A stretch of DNA of 26,857 nucleotides from JANQLU01 sp964434955 (GTDB lineage Bacteria > Planctomycetota > Planctomycetia > Pirellulales > Pirellulaceae), in NCBI GenBank assembly GCA_964434955.1, contig CAYSXI010000057.1, positions 1 through 26,857 of the forward strand. Direction: 5' to 3'. Every line of letters begins with the position of its first letter. Positions within the stretch are counted from its first letter, which is position 1. A model generated the notes under the pieces. The model ran no database searches and was not told the origin of the DNA. It saw only the letters and a program-made list of their open reading frames with translations. Positions 22,960 through 26,857 of this stretch are shown here, in pieces. The position numbers and the translations under genes are program-made.

Positions 22960-23973
22960 CTAGGAATCTTCGTATTTCGCGCCCTGGAAGGTGTCGCGGC
23001 GGTTCATTTCGGATTCGAGCGCGTTGAGCACGCCTGGCTTGTCGAGGCACCAGCTTGGACCAATGAAGTAGTCGCCGGGCGCCTCGCCACTGATTCTTTC
23101 GACGATCGTAGTGGGTGGAAGGACTTCCAAAAAGTCGACAAGCGTTTTGATATAGTCGTCGCGGCCCATTAGCTCGACTTCGCCTCGTTCCACTTGTTCG
23201 CCGAGTGGCGTGTTTTTGACCGCGTAAAGATTGTGGATTTTGATCGAATCCAGTTTTAGGCGGGCGGCCTCGCGAGCTGTTTCCATCATGTCTTCATAGG
23301 ATTCTCCCGGCAGTCCCAGCATGATGTGTGCGCAAATCTCAAACCCGCGCCCGCGGCTTCTCTCCATGGCGTCAAGCATGGAATCGTGGTCATGGCCTCG
23401 ATTCATCCATTCCAGGGACCGATCGTGCATGGTTTGCATTCCGTATTCGACGCTCAAATAAACTTTCGAAGCGACTTCTTCGAGCAAGTCGATAACTTCG
23501 TCGGGAACGCAGTCCGGTCTTGTACCAATGGCCATTGCCACAACTTTTGGATGCGAGACGGCTTCAAAGTAAACCTGACGCAACTTTTCAACTTCGGCGT
23601 AGGTGTTGGTGGCGGGTTGAAAGTAAGCCGTGAAATGATCGCAAGTATATCGCCGCTTCAGCCGTCGGATCCCTTCGTCGATTTGCTCCAGAATGGTTTG
23701 CCTCGGGAGTCGCCGACTTGGGCTGAAGCTGCGATTGTCGCAAAAGTTGCAACCGCCAAGGGCAACTGTCCCGTCAACGTTGGGGCAGGTGAATCCGGCG
23801 TCAATACTGACCTTTTGGACTCGATGGCCAAATATCTGCCTCAAAAAGTAGTTGTAGCTGTAATAACGGAGTCCTGCGGCACGCCAATTATGGCGGATAG
23901 TGGGGTCGATCTTCTTTTGTTCAGTTGACGACACGGTGGACTCGGAATAGAGTTGATTTGAGCTTATTCTCAT
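22960..23973 (-). CDS. Radical SAM protein, YhcC / TIGR01212-like
   Basis: A 337-aa protein. The [4Fe-4S] cluster motif is C63-x11-C75-x2-C78 in FTCPNVDGTVALGGCNFCDN, the spaced variant seen in the YhcC/elongator-like radical SAM group. Other family text is FGHRVQKVSIDAG, AYFQPATNTYA, GTRPDCVPDEV, VEYGMQTMHDRSL and IMLGLPGESYEDM. Reaction and substrate are unknown; a role in RNA modification has been suggested for relatives. ATG 23973 is used; its SD is poorly placed. GTG 23934 is an alternative that removes 13 residues. It is divergent from the FHA gene, with 53 bp between starts. Confidence 0.9.
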   Translation of the reverse strand: MRISSNQLYSESTVSSTEQKKIDPTIRHNWRAAGLRYYSYNYFLRQIFGHRVQKVSIDAGFTCPNVDGTVALGGCNFCDNRSFSPSRRLPRQTILEQIDEGIRRLKRRYTCDHFTAYFQPATNTYAEVEKLRQVYFEAVSHPKVVAMAIGTRPDCVPDEVIDLLEEVASKVYLSVEYGMQTMHDRSLEWMNRGHDHDSMLDAMERSRGRGFEICAHIMLGLPGESYEDMMETAREAARLKLDSIKIHNLYAVKNTPLGEQVERGEVELMGRDDYIKTLVDFLEVLPPTTIVERISGEAPGDYFIGPSWCLDKPGVLNALESEMNRRDTFQGAKYEDS

Positions 23974-24026
23974 CCCCTGGGGGGATTTTCTTCCCCTGTA
24001 TCATTCACGAACGACGGAAAATTTCA

Positions 24027-24452
24027 ATGTATGGAGAATTGATACCGGTCGGCGGTGGAGACCCGATTCCTCTTCTGAAGAAGAAAGTACGAGTTGGGCG
24101 GCGCGACGGCTGCGACATAGTTCTCAATTACGCAAATATTTCCGGCCACCATTGTTTGTTGGAGATCCACGAAGGTTATTGGTTCATCAAAGATCTTCGT
24201 AGTCGCAATGGTGTGAAAGTGGACAGCAAAAAAATCATGCAGGGGCTTCGGAAACGCGTGGACCCCGGAATCCGAATTTCCATCGCCAAACACGAATATG
24301 AATTGGAATATGAGCCGATGGAATTGGGGGCTTATGGAACGCCTCCCCAAGACGAGCAGCTCGACAATTTCTTTGCCCAATCGCTGCTTGATCGTGCCGG
24401 TTTGAAACGGCGCGAGGTCGAAGGCAACCGGGAAACAATCGACGACGACTAA
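24027..24452 (+). CDS. FHA domain protein
   Basis: A 141-aa cytoplasmic protein. Residues 15-90 form a forkhead-associated domain that binds phosphothreonine: GRRDGCDIVL (G24, R25), NISGHHC (S39, H42), and IKDLRSRNGVKVD (N61, G62), with GIRISIAKHEYEL as the closing strand. The C-terminal 45 residues are acidic and contain Thr137 in ETIDD, a possible phosphosite for self-binding or a partner. ATG 24027 begins close to the first strand. The longer open frame upstream is not FHA-like. It probably works with a Ser/Thr kinase encoded elsewhere. Confidence 0.88.
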   Translation: MYGELIPVGGGDPIPLLKKKVRVGRRDGCDIVLNYANISGHHCLLEIHEGYWFIKDLRSRNGVKVDSKKIMQGLRKRVDPGIRISIAKHEYELEYEPMELGAYGTPPQDEQLDNFFAQSLLDRAGLKRREVEGNRETIDDD

Positions 24453-24512
24453 GCGACGATTCGCAGCTGTCAAATTGTCATTTTGCCTATCTTGCCGATG
24501 GGTGTTAGCGGT

Positions 24513-24543
24513 GCGAATTGGTGGGCGTCGAATAAAAATTCGC
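24513..24543. promoter_or_regulatory. Inverted repeat upstream of the dnaK promoter
   Basis: GCGAATT (24513-24519) and AATTCGC (24537-24543) are perfect inverted copies separated by 17 bp. A smaller nested palindrome CGAAT-AAAA-ATTCG is at 24529-24542. They lie about 72-102 bp upstream of the predicted sigma54 start, a typical place for an activator binding site. It is not a CIRCE element. Confidence 0.45.
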
Positions 24544-24588
24544 AAGTTTTGAGGGCTTTTTGCCTCGAAATATTGCCTTCTATCGTTC

Positions 24589-24604
24589 TGGCACGCCCTT
24601 TGCT
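24589..24604 (+). promoter_or_regulatory. Sigma54 (RpoN) promoter of dnaK
   Basis: TGGCACG-CCCT-TTGCT matches the sigma54 consensus TGGCACG-N4-TTGCW at every defined position, with correct spacing of the GG (24590-24591) and GC (24602-24603). The predicted start, about 24615, leaves a 5' UTR of about 104 nt before the ATG. No CIRCE or sigma32 consensus is visible. Confidence 0.72.
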
Positions 24605-24718
24605 TTTCTTAGAACGCAACCCAAACAAGGTGTCGGTTCGTCAGGGGCGTTGCGCGCCCGTCAGTTCGAACCTCAATTCAAAAAAAACAAAACAGATATA
24701 TACGGAAGGAACATCACC

Positions 24719-26650
<1,932 letters not shown>

Positions 26651-26674
26651 AAAAAGTTTTTACTTGAAGCTCCC

Positions 26675-26704
26675 AACCCGGCAAAATTTTTGCCGGGTTT
26701 TTTT
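26675..26704 (+). terminator. Intrinsic terminator of dnaK
   Basis: AACCCGGCAA (26675-26684) pairs with TTGCCGGGTT (26690-26699), closing an AATTT loop, and is followed by a run of T (to 26704). It begins 25 bp after the dnaK stop, so dnaK is probably monocistronic. Confidence 0.92.
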
Positions 26705-26857
26705 ATGTCTTTAGCGAATCCCAAAAGCCGGTTTTCGGTCCGCCCTGTGGCTTTGAGTACGATTCGGCATGCAGTTTGCAACGCATAAGAGAAAATTCAA
26801 TCCGCACTGCCAAACGAAATTGGCGTTGAAATCCGCGGAGATAAAAAGCATCCAACT
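26705..26857. other. Right-end intergenic region
   Basis: There is no coding region here that I can support. Its one signal is a sigma54-like site near 26765-26780; the next gene must lie outside the window. Confidence 0.4.
26765..26780 (+). promoter_or_regulatory. Second sigma54-like promoter
   Basis: CGGCATG-CAGT-TTGCA matches the consensus at 10 of 12 defined positions. The essential GG (26766-26767) and GC (26778-26779) are correctly spaced. It lies past the dnaK terminator and points toward a gene beyond the right edge, which could share regulation with dnaK. Confidence 0.45.

Noticed and set aside
22752..23050. Open frames on both strands around 22752-23050
   Set aside because: No family motif; one carries the KHEAQAS repeat translation, and the rest overlaps the radical SAM gene end.
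24453..24718. CIRCE or sigma32 heat-shock element upstream of dnaK
   Set aside because: No TTAGCACTC-N9-GAGTGCTAA and no CTTGAA/CCCCAT pair found; the sigma54 match is far better.

Overview
The window looks like a chromosome segment from a planctomycete, most likely Pirellulales/Pirellulaceae. The evidence is two secreted FGly-type sulfatases in tandem, an excisionase-type HTH fused to a receiver domain, secreted proteins of unknown function, weak or absent Shine-Dalgarno sites at several genes, non-ATG starts, moderate GC, and a short sequence that resembles a repeat I remember from planctomycete genomes. There are no phage, IS or CRISPR signatures; this is a housekeeping region.

Layout. 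(1) 1-1000, minus: the N-terminus of a histidine kinase, a terminator, and a HTH-REC response regulator with a clear sigma70 promoter. (2) 1231-2001, plus: a lipoprotein. (3) 2027-8176, minus: nnrD, two sulfatases and mnmG. (4) 8268-13393, plus: argG, a duplicated ABC-2 permease, an exported SAM-methyltransferase-like protein and an exported beta-propeller-like protein, ending in a 17/18-bp tandem repeat. (5) 13525-19964, minus: a compact histidine operon in the order hisL-hisG-hisCB-hisH-hisF-hisIE-hisD, with overlapping stops and starts. (6) 19976-22690: a metallophosphoesterase, a three-helix membrane protein, a CPBP intramembrane protease, an unlisted 45-aa membrane protein, tRNA-Cys(GCA) and a small helical protein. 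(7) 22960-26857: a YhcC-like radical SAM protein, an FHA protein, and dnaK with its terminator.

The best find is upstream of hisG. A sigma70 promoter is followed at once by a 16-codon reading frame (MITNRKHHGHHHHSQK) with six His codons out of seven, and then by a strong intrinsic terminator. Segments between them can form a competing antiterminator. This is the textbook layout of a histidine attenuator; I do not know of one described in planctomycetes. The freed terminator arm can also pair with a segment just before hisG and could expose the hisG ribosome binding site.

Other points of interest are a HisC-HisB fusion; a HisIE protein with an N-terminal extension that lies directly before hisD and resembles fungal HIS4 (HisI-HisE-HisD) in order and sequence; and a full-consensus sigma54 promoter in front of dnaK with an upstream inverted repeat, plus a second sigma54-like site past the dnaK terminator. 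hisA and a histidinol-phosphate phosphatase gene are not in the window, so the operon covers eight of the ten pathway steps.
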